From Gammaproteobacteria bacterium (lineage in GTDB: Bacteria; Pseudomonadota; Gammaproteobacteria; JAJFKO01), in assembly GCA_028284465.1 (NCBI GenBank), contig JANQRR010000005.1, positions 1-33,829 on the forward strand: a stretch of DNA of 33,829 nt, given 5' to 3'. The notes beneath the pieces are model-generated. The model ran no database searches and was not told where the DNA came from. It saw only the letters and a program-made list of their open reading frames with translations. Within the stretch, counting starts at the first letter, position 1, and each line of letters starts with the position of its first letter. The position numbers were made by a program, and so were the translations under genes. Below, piece after piece: positions 1 through 8,400 of the stretch.

Positions 1-2
1 TT

Positions 3-713
3 TTATTGTACTTAGGTATATTTTTTCTATTAGTCGTTATTTTCTTGTTTAAAGAAACGCAACACCAAAAAAATTTAATGGCTATGAAACTCAAGCCAAT
101 GATTAATAATTACTATAATTTACTCACTAATAAAATGTACTTAAATTATTGTCTTGTTAGCACATTTTCGTATGGCGCTCTATTTAGTGTATATGCGTTA
201 TCACCATTATTTATACTGCAGAAATTTGGTTTTGGGCTATTAACATTTGGAGTCTTAATTGCGTTAAATTCTATAGCTATAATATTAACGGCATTAATTA
301 TTCCTCGACTTAGTAAGCGTGTAGGATTGGATCGGATTTTATTGGTTGGTGCCAGCATAATTTCTCTGGGCGGCATGAGCATGTGGTTATCTAATCAATT
401 TTTAATAAATTCCATTTATACATTCATGATCCCAATGTTTGTTACTACTTTAGGTGTTGGCATGATCAGGCCAACAGCGAGTGGTGGAGCAATGAGTGTT
501 ATTCCATCTAGCATAGCAGGTTCTGCTGCGGCTGGATTTAGCTTTACTTCTTTTATTGGTGGAGCATTTTCTACATTGTTTGCTGCAGTGTTCATACATC
601 AGATTAATACGCTTGGCATTTTTATTATAGTATTTGGCTTGAGTGCGTGTATGATAATTGCTAAGGTTCTTATAAAAAATATAAATAATGCAGATTTAAC
701 ATTATTGACTTAA
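3..713 (+). CDS. MFS drug-efflux transporter, Bcr/CflA-like, 3' part only
   Basis: The gene enters the window from the left already in frame; the first in-frame TTG at 6-8 lies inside a hydrophobic helix and is not a credible start. About 236 codons of the C-terminal half are present, with six hydrophobic segments separated by short basic loops. A basic central loop (ETQHQKN, then KLKPM) is followed by helices typical of the second half of a 12-helix major facilitator. The segment with RPTASGGAMSVIPSSIAGSA resembles the helix 10-11 region of Bcr/CflA drug:proton antiporters, where a Gly/Ala-rich stretch with PxxAGSAA is usual. The substrate cannot be told. Its TAA stop overlaps the stop of the convergent anmK gene by a few bases. 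Family assignment is firm at MFS level, moderate at Bcr/CflA level. Confidence 0.8.
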   Translation, partial: LLYLGIFFLLVVIFLFKETQHQKNLMAMKLKPMINNYYNLLTNKMYLNYCLVSTFSYGALFSVYALSPLFILQKFGFGLLTFGVLIALNSIAIILTALIIPRLSKRVGLDRILLVGASIISLGGMSMWLSNQFLINSIYTFMIPMFVTTLGVGMIRPTASGGAMSVIPSSIAGSAAAGFSFTSFIGGAFSTLFAAVFIHQINTLGIFIIVFGLSACMIIAKVLIKNINNADLTLLT

Positions 714-1966
714 CGCTCTGGAAAGTATGTTCGACCTCCTGTCATTGGTTTTGGCACACCGGTGGTGCCTGGCATGCTCAATGGTTTATTTTGTAAGCTT
801 CTAACAGCAAGATATGCAAAAATTTGTGCTTCCATTGCTTGGCTATTCCAACCAATTTGATCAGCTAAATAGATCTGCACTTGCTTGCCACATTTACGTT
901 GTAATCGATGTTTGAATTGTTGAAAAATAACTGGGTTTTGCCAGCCACCACCAGCTAGTACCCAATGAGTTGGCACAGCCATATTTTCAAGTAGATCAAT
1001 ACTATTAATAATAGACTCTGCAGTAAATACAGCTAACGTTGCACAAGCATCTTCGATTGTTAATGAGCCAAGTTCATCAATGAGTTTTATATCGCCATAA
1101 TCAAGCGATTTTGGCGGTAATGTAGCAAAATAATTTTCATTATTTTTAACAATTGCTTTACTATATAATGCGTGCAACACGGTTTCATTGATCTTACCTT
1201 TGTTACCATATTTGCCATCAGCATCCATGCTTTCAGCACCTTGAGTACGTTGGCGGATCAAGCTATCAATTAAAGCGTTGCCAGGCCCCGTATCAAAACC
1301 TATTAAATCAAACTCATTATCGTTAGTAATGAAAGTTACATTAGCAATACCGCCACAATTTACTACTGCTAAGGGTATTTTATTATCCCTTACAGCCAAT
1401 GCTTGATGATACAAAGGTGCAAATGGTGCACCTTGTCCGCCAGCAGCAACATCTTGGCTACGAAAGTCATTAACCACATGAATATTTAAGCAGTTAGCTA
1501 ATGCTTGGCCGTCACCAAGAATAATAGAAATACCTTTGTCTGGCTGATGATACATCGCTTGGCCATGGTAACCAATCACATCAATTTGAGAAGCTTTATA
1601 ATTAGTTTGTTTTAATAATTTCGTAACCACATCAGCATGTAATTGTGTTGATTGTTGAATGATATCAACTAATGACAATGAATGCGTAGAAAATTGCTCA
1701 TCGAGTTTAGCTGTTGTTATTTTAAGTTGCGTCATTAAATAATCTTTAAGCGCTGCCTGAGTACAGTATTGCTCAGCTGCTTGCAGATCACCGTGATGAA
1801 TTTTGATAGCAAACTCAGCAGCTTTTAATAAAATTTTGAAGCTAGGATCATAATGAATTGAGGTATGGCCCAATTCAATTATATTTCCAGGGTTACCATC
1901 AGTTTCCAAGATTGCAGCATCAATCCCATCCATCGAAGTGCCGCTCATTAAACCTATACTGATCAT
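710..1966 (-). CDS. anmK: Anhydro-N-acetylmuramic acid kinase
   Basis: AnmK phosphorylates and opens 1,6-anhydro-N-acetylmuramic acid to MurNAc-6-phosphate in cytosolic peptidoglycan recycling. The N-terminus MISIGLMSGTSMDGIDAAI is the family ATP-binding signature. IGYHGQAMYH, the GGQGAPFAPLYH segment, the NCGGIANVTF strand and FDTGPGNALID are further conserved blocks, and the C-terminus has the VLAGGGWQNP phosphate loop and an ATGVP-like TTGVPKPMTGG end. The start at 1966 is supported by a purine-rich GAGAAAAC upstream. At 418 aa it is about 45 residues longer than the E. coli protein; much of the extra length lies before the YHGQ block, around residues 60-110, in a helical Gln/Leu-rich stretch. 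The gene appears monocistronic and is convergent with the efflux gene. Confidence 0.95.
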   Translation of the reverse strand: MISIGLMSGTSMDGIDAAILETDGNPGNIIELGHTSIHYDPSFKILLKAAEFAIKIHHGDLQAAEQYCTQAALKDYLMTQLKITTAKLDEQFSTHSLSLVDIIQQSTQLHADVVTKLLKQTNYKASQIDVIGYHGQAMYHQPDKGISIILGDGQALANCLNIHVVNDFRSQDVAAGGQGAPFAPLYHQALAVRDNKIPLAVVNCGGIANVTFITNDNEFDLIGFDTGPGNALIDSLIRQRTQGAESMDADGKYGNKGKINETVLHALYSKAIVKNNENYFATLPPKSLDYGDIKLIDELGSLTIEDACATLAVFTAESIINSIDLLENMAVPTHWVLAGGGWQNPVIFQQFKHRLQRKCGKQVQIYLADQIGWNSQAMEAQIFAYLAVRSLQNKPLSMPGTTGVPKPMTGGRTYFPER

Positions 1967-1996
1967 ATTAGTTTTCTCATACTATTGTTAATTTTT

Positions 1997-2002
1997 ATTA
2001 TA
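1997..2002 (-). promoter_or_regulatory. Candidate -10 box for anmK
   Basis: Read on the minus strand this is a perfect TATAAT about 30 nt upstream of the anmK ATG, in AT-rich sequence. No good -35 hexamer is visible at 16-18 nt, so the promoter call is tentative. Confidence 0.35.
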
Positions 2003-2116
2003 CTTTATCTTATGTCATATATGGTTAATTTCTCACGAGCTGAGCTGAGTATATCTTAAGCAATATAAACTTAGATGGGCTAAAATATGAGGGTAATAAA
2101 GAAGCACCCCACCAAG

Positions 2117-2148
2117 ATCTATAAAGCATAAGGATATGCTTTATAGAT
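2117..2148 (-). terminator. Strong AT-rich hairpin after the first Cys-rich gene
   Basis: Perfect 14-bp stem (2117-2130 with 2135-2148) and a 4-nt loop, beginning 3 nt after the stop codon of the minus-strand Cys-rich gene. Its position suits a transcript end, but there is no U-run on the minus-strand side; the other side has only a short TTCTT. It could be a terminator or an RNA-stabilising 3' hairpin. Confidence 0.5.
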
Positions 2149-2151
2149 TTC

Positions 2152-2718
2152 TTATTGCTGAGCGGCGGTTTCACAACTTTCTCCAGGCAATTCAGTTAAA
2201 CCTAGAGCTTTCATCATGCTATTAGCACCAATATGAAATTGTCCTGGAGTTGCTGCTGACCAGATCATAGTCTTACAGCTTTTAGGATCACAGTTGCCAC
2301 CCATCGTGAAATATTTGCCAGTGCGATTAATTTTACAACTGCAAACTGCTTTATCAGGATTATTGGGATCTACGATACAAGGCATGTTTAAGCAATTTGT
2401 CCATGGAGTTCCACTCGGGCAAATCAAACCTTTTTTATAAGATAATTCCTTGAGTGAAAACGTTGACACAATTTGCTGCTCACCATGCTTACCGGTGCTT
2501 GGTTTACGTTGATCACAGGGCACGGTACCAAATGATTTTCCAGTTTCAACTTTACAAAAACACAATGCTTTATTATCACTGCCAGGAATTTCCAGGCATG
2601 GCGCAGAAGTACATAGCGCATACTTTTGCTCACAAACAATCCCTGTTTGGGCATAACTTAACATTGGAAATAACAAAAAAAAGCCAATCCCTAAATATCT
2701 ATAGATAATATTCATCAT
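2152..2718 (-). CDS. Secreted 14-cysteine protein, paralog 1 (unknown function)
   Basis: I do not recognise the family. An upstream ATG exists at 2811, but the ATG at 2718 follows TTGAGGTTAGGG, a good ribosome site, and opens directly into a signal peptide (MMNIIYRYLGIGFFLLFPML, likely cut after SYA at residue 23), giving 188 aa. The mature part has 14 Cys at residues 29, 36, 41, 53, 55, 68, 100, 109, 114, 126, 128, 143, 148 and 182. They form two similar modules, C-x6-C-x4-C-x11-C-x-C-x12-C and C-x8-C-x4-C-x11-C-x-C-x14-C-x4-C, the second containing DPNNP and GGNC. The even number and export suggest seven disulfides in the periplasm or outside the cell. Two paralogs lie at 3833-5037 on the same strand, with budA on the opposite strand in between. 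Confidence 0.85.
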   Translation of the reverse strand: MMNIIYRYLGIGFFLLFPMLSYAQTGIVCEQKYALCTSAPCLEIPGSDNKALCFCKVETGKSFGTVPCDQRKPSTGKHGEQQIVSTFSLKELSYKKGLICPSGTPWTNCLNMPCIVDPNNPDKAVCSCKINRTGKYFTMGGNCDPKSCKTMIWSAATPGQFHIGANSMMKALGLTELPGESCETAAQQ

Positions 2719-3112
2719 CCCTAACCTCAATAATTGTAACTCGGTATAATTAGTATAAGGTATTTGCTTTTTTCTATCTAGCGAGGCAAAAAAATTGGTA
2801 AGCCACTGCACCCCATTACATTAGTGACTTACCATAAAAGTATATGCTTAAGTAAATGGAATTAGGACGAACTATTTTTATTAACTAAAAAATACCGTAA
2901 AATGATTGAACTGACAATACAGTATAAATACGTAGTTCTAGGAAATTATGAACATTTTTATAATTAAAGATATTTGCACATGCAACAGCAAATGATTGTT
3001 AAAGTAATGGTTTTTAATTATATTGTTAATATAAATAGACTATATTTCATTGCAATAATAACTAAAAATTAGTTAACTTTATAGAACCGATGAAACACTT
3101 AAAGGTAGTATT
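2719..3112. other. Divergent intergenic region between Cys-rich gene 1 and budA
   Basis: Roughly 390 AT-rich bases with no gene I can support. It must carry the promoters of the two divergent genes. Visible structure: a 12-nt near-palindrome TTGCA-CA-TGCAA at 2974-2985, nested in a wider inverted repeat ATTTGC/GCAAAT (2972-2977 and 2988-2993), which could be an operator. The budA ribosome site AAAGGT lies at its right end. No convincing -35/-10 pair stands out. Confidence 0.4.
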
Positions 3113-3823
3113 ATGACAAAATTGTTCCAATATTCACATTTTTTAGCAGTCACCCATGGTGCTTATGATGGTGAATTAACGATTGAAGAATTAAAAAATC
3201 ATGGAAACTATGGTTTAGGAACATTTAATGCACTTGATGGTGAGTTAGTTGTAATTGATGGTCATTATTATCACTGCTCTGGTGGTAAAGTTCGTCAAGC
3301 TAATGCGGCTGAATTACTGCCGTGGGCTGCTGTTGCTAATTATCAATTAACCAAACCCACTCAACTAATTAATATATTAAATATGGATCATTTAACCCAA
3401 AAATTACATACATTATTTCCTTCACTAAATTTTCCATATCTTATTTATATTAATGCAAAATGTAACAATATCACTTTAGGCAGCGTACCAAAACAAACTA
3501 AACCATATCGCCCTATTGCTGACATTATTGATTCAAGCATTGCAATAGATACAGGGAATATTCAAGCTAAACTTGTCGGTTTTTATGCGCCTGATTATAT
3601 GTTTCCATTAAAATCATCAGGTTTACATTTACATTTTGTTGATGAAGATTATTCAGTAGGCGGTCATGTTTTAGAATTATCACTGGCAAAAGCAGAGTTA
3701 TACTTTACGCCACTGACTTCTTTTGAGATTAAGTTGCCAAATAATGATTTTTATAAAAACGTATCATTGCCACTACCTAAGCAAGATGAAAAACTACCAG
3801 AATTTGTTGATCGGTTAGAATAA
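3113..3823 (+). CDS. budA: Alpha-acetolactate decarboxylase
   Basis: Converts alpha-acetolactate to acetoin in the cytosol, the second step of the butanediol/acetoin route. At 236 aa it has the family's normal length and no signal peptide. The N-terminal block YGLGTFNALDGELVVIDG (with the acidic residue of the active site, Glu44) and the zinc-binding block GLHLHFVDEDYSVGGHVLEL are clear; His172, His174 and His185 match the three zinc ligands in spacing (HxH-x10-H), and the last residue Glu236 may be the C-terminal active-site Glu. The start follows AAAGGT at a good distance. Odd point: in the block before KPYRP the family has (T)RSVP or (T)RTVP, while here the codons read L-G-S-V-P, so the conserved active-site Arg is replaced by Gly123. 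No acetolactate synthase or LysR regulator lies beside it. Confidence 0.9.
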   Translation: MTKLFQYSHFLAVTHGAYDGELTIEELKNHGNYGLGTFNALDGELVVIDGHYYHCSGGKVRQANAAELLPWAAVANYQLTKPTQLINILNMDHLTQKLHTLFPSLNFPYLIYINAKCNNITLGSVPKQTKPYRPIADIIDSSIAIDTGNIQAKLVGFYAPDYMFPLKSSGLHLHFVDEDYSVGGHVLELSLAKAELYFTPLTSFEIKLPNNDFYKNVSLPLPKQDEKLPEFVDRLE

Positions 3824-3832
3824 TATTTTAAT

Positions 3833-4384
3833 TTAATATTGTTTCTGGCAATTATTTACGGGGCTTGCAGTTAAACCAATATATTCTATTAAAGCTTTTT
3901 GCACACTGTGAATGTGTTCTGATGATGCGCCAGACCAAATCGTTGTAGCGCAAGTTTCAGTTTTACAATTACCGCCGCGGGTTTGAAAAGTGCCGCTGTG
4001 CTTAAGGTCACAACTACAAAAAGCACGCTTAGGATTGTTTGGGTCAATAAGGCAATGTTTATTTAAACAATCAGCCCAAGCATTGCCACTGGCACAAGTC
4101 ATGAGTGGATTTGCGCTTATTTCAGCAATTGAATACGTTGCTGTAACAATCATTTGTCCATTATTATTAATTTTAGGTTTGCGAGCATCACAATCAGCTT
4201 TTCCAGCAGAATAGCCAATCAAGACTTTGCAATCACATAAAACTTTTTTTGTGTTATTAGCTAATGTTTGACATTTTGCCGAATCACACAATGCAAACTT
4301 TTGGTGACAGATAACATTGCCATCTGCTGTTATCCACGGCATTAATAAAATGGCAATAATTATAATAAATTTGCTTCCATTCAT
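3833..4384 (-). CDS. Secreted 14-cysteine protein, paralog 2 (unknown function)
   Basis: A 183-aa member of the same family as the product of 2152-2718. The ATG follows AAGGAA at 7 nt, and the first 21 residues form a signal peptide (hydrophobic FIIIIAILLMPWITA). The cysteine spacing is identical to paralog 1 in both modules: C-x6-C-x4-C-x11-C-x-C-x12-C, then C-x8-C-x4-C-x11-C-x-C-x14-C-x4-C, with one more Cys near the end. Shared words include FALCDSAKC, CDARKP, the CLN start of module-2 loop 2, DPNNP, GGNC and TIWSGAS. It lies 20 nt downstream of paralog 3 and is almost certainly co-transcribed with it; it converges on budA with a 9-nt gap and no clear terminator. No enzyme motif is visible. 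Confidence 0.85.
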   Translation of the reverse strand: MNGSKFIIIIAILLMPWITADGNVICHQKFALCDSAKCQTLANNTKKVLCDCKVLIGYSAGKADCDARKPKINNNGQMIVTATYSIAEISANPLMTCASGNAWADCLNKHCLIDPNNPKRAFCSCDLKHSGTFQTRGGNCKTETCATTIWSGASSEHIHSVQKALIEYIGLTASPVNNCQKQY

Positions 4385-4404
4385 CTTTTATTCCTTAATG
4401 TTAT

Positions 4405-5037
4405 TTATAATGGTAATGAATCTTCAATTTTTAAATCTGCTGGTGTTGGGCAGCGTTTCAGCGGAATTGAATCTAGTCCCATTTGTTTGGATAATGATGT
4501 TTGTGCCGCATTAATATCTTGAGACGACAATCCTGACCATAAAGCATTGCTGCATGCATTTAATTTACAATGTCCACCTTGGGTTTGAAATGTACCTTTA
4601 TGCATGATCTGACAAACACAATGAGCAATGCTGGGTGATTGCAAATTGATGGTGCATAGCGTATTTAAACAGTAAGCCCATGGTATAGGAGCAGTACATG
4701 TCATGATTGGATTAGTTTCCATTTCAGCAAATGAATAAGCCACCATTAAGATTTTTTGACCTTGAGCATTGGTCATAACTTTGCGTTTATCACAAGGTTG
4801 ATTGCCAGTAGAATAACCATATTTTGTTATGCAAGTACAACGCGCTTTACCTGGATCAGTTGGGATAGGCGTGCATTTAGCATGCGCACATAACACATAA
4901 GGCTGCAGACAAACATACCATTGTTTATTGCTGGTTTTATCGCTTGTTGCTTGCTGTTCGGCAAAACCTATTGGGGAAATAAATACACTACATAATAATA
5001 AACTTAAACCAAGCAATTTAGCATATATCTTAAACAT
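4405..5037 (-). CDS. Secreted 14-cysteine protein, paralog 3 (unknown function)
   Basis: The first gene of a two-gene operon with paralog 2. An ATG at 5049 is possible, but the one at 5037 follows GGAGCTGGAC and starts a clean signal peptide (MFKIYAKLLGLSLLLCSVF, cut near GFA), giving 210 aa. All 14 family cysteines are kept with identical spacing, although the sequence is the most diverged of the three: DPNNP is LQSPS, GGNC is GGHC. There is a Lys/Ser/Thr-rich N-terminal extension before the first module and an acidic C-terminal tail after the last Cys. Conservation of spacing despite loop divergence argues for selection on the disulfide scaffold. The promoter must lie in the short divergent region shared with cysZ. 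Confidence 0.85.
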   Translation of the reverse strand: MFKIYAKLLGLSLLLCSVFISPIGFAEQQATSDKTSNKQWYVCLQPYVLCAHAKCTPIPTDPGKARCTCITKYGYSTGNQPCDKRKVMTNAQGQKILMVAYSFAEMETNPIMTCTAPIPWAYCLNTLCTINLQSPSIAHCVCQIMHKGTFQTQGGHCKLNACSNALWSGLSSQDINAAQTSLSKQMGLDSIPLKRCPTPADLKIEDSLPL

Positions 5038-5156
5038 GTCCAGCTCCATGAACTACGGTAATAATTCTCCATATTACACTGAAGTTTTTGCCAAGCCTAT
5101 ATTCTCGCGTTAAAATGATATATCAACAACATATTATTGAGATTATCATAAAAAAT

Positions 5157-5882
5157 ATGCAGCAAAAATCTGGTTTTCACTATTTTATGCAAGGCTTCTC
5201 TTTAATTAGCAAAGCTAAATTGCGGCGCTATGTTGTGCTCCCGCTATTATGTAATATTATATTATTCATCGGTTTGCTTTATTTAACGATCCATTGGATT
5301 CAAGTAGCAACAGGCTGGATCACGAGCACCCTGCCCCATTGGTTAGATTGGTTAAGTTGGTTGCTATGGCCAATATTTCTAATTGCATTCATTTTAGTGC
5401 TGTATTATACATTCACACTGATAGCTAATTTAATTGCTACACCATTTAATGCCATTCTTTCTGAAAAAACTCAACTTTATTTGACTGGTAAAGAATTAGA
5501 AAGCAGTTCATTCTGGCAGTTAGTAACACGTGAAGCCCCGAGGAATATTAAGCGTCAGGTTAGGATGCTACTTTACTATATCCCTCGCGCGGTGGTTGCA
5601 TTATTACTATTTGTGATCCCAGGCGTGCAAGCAATTGCGCCTATTACTTGGTTTTTATTTGGTGCTTGGATGATGACCGTGCAATATGTTGATTATCCGA
5701 TGGATAACAATCGAGTGCCTTTTAAACAAATGCGTAAAGAATTAATGGGGAAATTTGGTTTAAGCATGAGCTTTGGGACTGCTGTGACTATAGCCACTAT
5801 GATCCCCGTTGTGAATTTTATCGTTATGCCAGTAGCAGTTATCGGTGCTACCGCTTTATGGGCTGATTATTATAACAAGTGA
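5157..5882 (+). CDS. cysZ: Sulfate transporter CysZ
   Basis: CysZ is an inner-membrane sulfate permease that feeds cysteine synthesis. The protein lines up with E. coli CysZ from memory almost end to end: SGFHYFMQGFSL, LRRYVVLPLL, the LDWLSWLLWP segment, IATPFNAILSE, PRNIKRQ, FLFGAWMMTVQYVDYPMDN, PFKQMRKEL and a final MPVAVIGATALWADYY. Four hydrophobic stretches are visible. The reading frame is open back to a TTG at 5088, and ATGs exist at 5115 and 5157; none has a strong ribosome site. The 5157 start (241 aa) matches the family's N-terminus best; 5115 is the alternative. Divergent from the Cys-rich operon, which is suggestive because those products need much cysteine, but this link is only inference. 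Confidence 0.9.
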   Translation: MQQKSGFHYFMQGFSLISKAKLRRYVVLPLLCNIILFIGLLYLTIHWIQVATGWITSTLPHWLDWLSWLLWPIFLIAFILVLYYTFTLIANLIATPFNAILSEKTQLYLTGKELESSSFWQLVTREAPRNIKRQVRMLLYYIPRAVVALLLFVIPGVQAIAPITWFLFGAWMMTVQYVDYPMDNNRVPFKQMRKELMGKFGLSMSFGTAVTIATMIPVVNFIVMPVAVIGATALWADYYNK

Positions 5883-5894
5883 ACAGATCGATAA

Positions 5895-5923
5895 TTGATC
5901 CTTCCTATAACAATTGGTAAAAT
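5895..5923 (+). promoter_or_regulatory. Sigma70 promoter of tRNA-Ala
   Basis: TTGATC (5895-5900), a 17-nt spacer, then TAAAAT (5918-5923). The expected start point is about 7 nt before the tRNA 5' end, which suits a short leader removed by RNase P. Confidence 0.6.
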
Positions 5924-5936
5924 CTCTTGCTCTTGT

Positions 5937-6012
<76 letters not shown>

Positions 6013-6031
6013 ATATTATAAAAAAAGCCGC

Positions 6032-6460
6032 CTAATTATTTTCAGGATAACGCACTGCAAGCACATCACAAGGGCTGCCATGAACAATGGCGCTTGCTGA
6101 TGAACCTAGTAATATTGATAAACCATGTTGTCCATGACTGCCAACGACGATCAAATCGACCTTTAACTCTTTAGCAACGTTAATTACTTGTGCTTTTACT
6201 GAGCCAAATTCAACTCGTTGATCGGCCTTGCCAACCTGAAGTTCTTGGCCTAATTTCGCCATAGCTTGTTCTGCCCTATCAATAAATGGACTACCATATT
6301 CATCAGCCCCAGGGTAGCCATAGGCAGGAATGGGTTCTATGCAATGCACCAACGTTAATTTAGCTGCAAATTGTTTAACTAATTGTTTAACTTTATCAAC
6401 TAAGAAATGATGGCTTTCAATAAGATCGGTGGCAAACAAAATATGCTTATACGCACTCAT
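6032..6460 (-). CDS. Universal stress protein, UspA family
   Basis: A 142-aa single-domain Usp. The N-terminus YKHILFATDL and the C-terminal VVGSHGQHGLSILLGSSASAI segment, followed by SPCDVLAVR, match the family; the G-x2-G-x9-G-S pattern is the ATP-binding motif, so the ATP-binding subclass is likely. The start follows AGAGGG at a good distance. It lies 13 nt after ppiD on the same strand and probably shares its transcript, linking it to envelope-stress genes. It is convergent with the tRNA gene. Its exact role cannot be read from sequence. Confidence 0.9.
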   Translation of the reverse strand: MSAYKHILFATDLIESHHFLVDKVKQLVKQFAAKLTLVHCIEPIPAYGYPGADEYGSPFIDRAEQAMAKLGQELQVGKADQRVEFGSVKAQVINVAKELKVDLIVVGSHGQHGLSILLGSSASAIVHGSPCDVLAVRYPENN

Positions 6461-6473
6461 AATTTAGTTCCCT

Positions 6474-8315
6474 CTATAAATGTACTTTTTCCTTGATTGA
6501 TTTAGGTTTTATTTTAGCTTGTTGTACTGCCCCACGAACGTAAAGCTCGTAAGTGTATTCACCTAAAGAATTTTCCATTTCTGCTTTAAATGCCTGATAG
6601 GCAGCGCTTTGCTTTGGTTCTATATTACCATCATCCACAGCAAATACTTCGACGACAGCATAACCATTAGGTAAACCAATCCCCGCAATAGGTAAATGCT
6701 TTACAGACTTTGGCTTAGGTAATTTAAACGCGGCAGCAAGAATTGCTTGAGGCAGTGAATCCGCATGTGCCGTTATCTTATCTTTAACTTGCCATTTCAT
6801 TTGAAATTGTTTAGCGATCGCTTGTCGATCTTTGCCTGTACGCAAAAGCGCAATGATATGTTTGCCAAACTTTTGTGTATCAGCTTGTGCTTGCTTATTT
6901 TTAAGTTTTGTTAAAATCTGTTTTTTAACCTCAGCAAACACTTTTGGTTTAGCCACAATATGTTGTTTAATGCGCAATACCACAACGGTTCCTGGTGCTA
7001 ATGTAAGCATGTCACTATTATTTTTTTGTTTTAAAATGTTATCACTGAAAGCTGTAGTAAGTACTTTTTGGTTTTTCGTTAACGCTTCAGTATTGCCTTT
7101 ACGAGTAAATAAACCCGTAGTGTAAATGGTTAAGCCTAACGCTTTTGCTGCAGGTTTCAAACTGTTGGGATTTGAAAAAGTCAAATTTGCCAATTGATCA
7201 CTTTGATCTGCAAACATTTGTTCGGCTTTTTGTTCTGCTAGTGCTTGTTTAACTTTATCTGCAACTTTGGCAAAAGGAATGCGACGAGTTGGCTCAACTG
7301 CTAGCACTTTTAGCACTTCATAACCTTTTGTCGTTTTGATCGGTTGTGACAATTCTCCTACTTGCAGCTCATTAATCGTTTGGGTTAATTGCGGCCCTAA
7401 CTCTGTCGTAGTTACCCAATGTTCATTAGCTTGTTTAAACGCCGTAGTTGCTGCTTTATTAAGTTGTTGTTGATTAGGCTTTTTAGCGAACATGATACGT
7501 TTGATCTGCCAACGTTTAGGCGTTGAAAAATTATCGATATTACTTTGATAATAATCATGTAATTCCTTAGACGTTAGCGATATTTTTTTCTTAAGCTCAT
7601 TGACGGACAATAATAAATATTTGACGCTAACTTGCTCTGGCTTCATAAACGCAGTTATATTTTGTTGATAGTATTTTTTAAGCGCTTCATCAGCAAATTT
7701 AATATTATCAAGATAGCGTTTACGTGGAATAATAAGGTAAGCAATACTACGGCGTTGATCAATTAATTTGAATGCATCATTAATTTCATTAGGTAATACA
7801 AATGACGTTGCTGTGATCCCAACATGTACTTGATTGATCAATAAACTCGTGCGGATCGTCGCAAAAAATTCTTGTTCACTATAAAGCAGCGAGCTTAAAA
7901 TGCTTTTAAAGCGGTTTATGGAAAATTCACCATCTTGCTGAAAAGCTGGCATTTGCTGGATAAACATATCAATTTGTTGGGGGCTTATGCGAAAATTCTC
8001 ATGATAGGCAGCATCTGACAACACTTGTTTAATCACAGTTTGGCGTATAGCTTGGGCTTTCAGCTGAGTCTCTAGAATGCGGGTCATAGCGAAATGAGAG
8101 CCTAGTTGAGCCTGTTTTTGCCGCAATAAACGCTGATAAACCCCATCGATTTGTTTTTGCGTAATCGACTGTTTGTTAATTTTGATAGCGACTTCTTTAT
8201 GGTGACGCACTTCTAAATAATACTGAATTCCCCAGAGTGAAAATGCAAATGCCAATATCAAAATAATGACCCATAAGATCCAGCCTTGGGTTTTATCGCG
8301 AATATTTTGTAGCAT
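6474..8315 (-). CDS. ppiD: Periplasmic chaperone / peptidyl-prolyl isomerase PpiD
   Basis: PpiD is an inner-membrane-anchored SurA-like chaperone at the SecYEG exit that helps newly exported proteins fold. An ATG exists at 8336, but the one at 8315 follows AGGAAG by 5 nt and gives the family N-terminus MLQNIRDKTQGWILWV, one transmembrane anchor (about residues 10-32), then a SurA_N-like region with the PAFQQDGEFSINRF block. A parvulin-like segment lies near residues 225-360 (RWQIKRIMFA, then TTKGYEVLKV) and looks degenerate, as in E. coli PpiD where the domain is inactive. At 613 aa the length is normal (E. coli 623). It follows ftsK by 85 nt and precedes usp. Confidence 0.9.
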   Translation of the reverse strand: MLQNIRDKTQGWILWVIILILAFAFSLWGIQYYLEVRHHKEVAIKINKQSITQKQIDGVYQRLLRQKQAQLGSHFAMTRILETQLKAQAIRQTVIKQVLSDAAYHENFRISPQQIDMFIQQMPAFQQDGEFSINRFKSILSSLLYSEQEFFATIRTSLLINQVHVGITATSFVLPNEINDAFKLIDQRRSIAYLIIPRKRYLDNIKFADEALKKYYQQNITAFMKPEQVSVKYLLLSVNELKKKISLTSKELHDYYQSNIDNFSTPKRWQIKRIMFAKKPNQQQLNKAATTAFKQANEHWVTTTELGPQLTQTINELQVGELSQPIKTTKGYEVLKVLAVEPTRRIPFAKVADKVKQALAEQKAEQMFADQSDQLANLTFSNPNSLKPAAKALGLTIYTTGLFTRKGNTEALTKNQKVLTTAFSDNILKQKNNSDMLTLAPGTVVVLRIKQHIVAKPKVFAEVKKQILTKLKNKQAQADTQKFGKHIIALLRTGKDRQAIAKQFQMKWQVKDKITAHADSLPQAILAAAFKLPKPKSVKHLPIAGIGLPNGYAVVEVFAVDDGNIEPKQSAAYQAFKAEMENSLGEYTYELYVRGAVQQAKIKPKSIKEKVHL

Positions 8316-8400
8316 AATAACTTCCTGAAATATCAATATTATTCAAATGGCGAGATTATATCATGGGGTTAAGCTCGATGCAGCTTCACATATGCATTTT

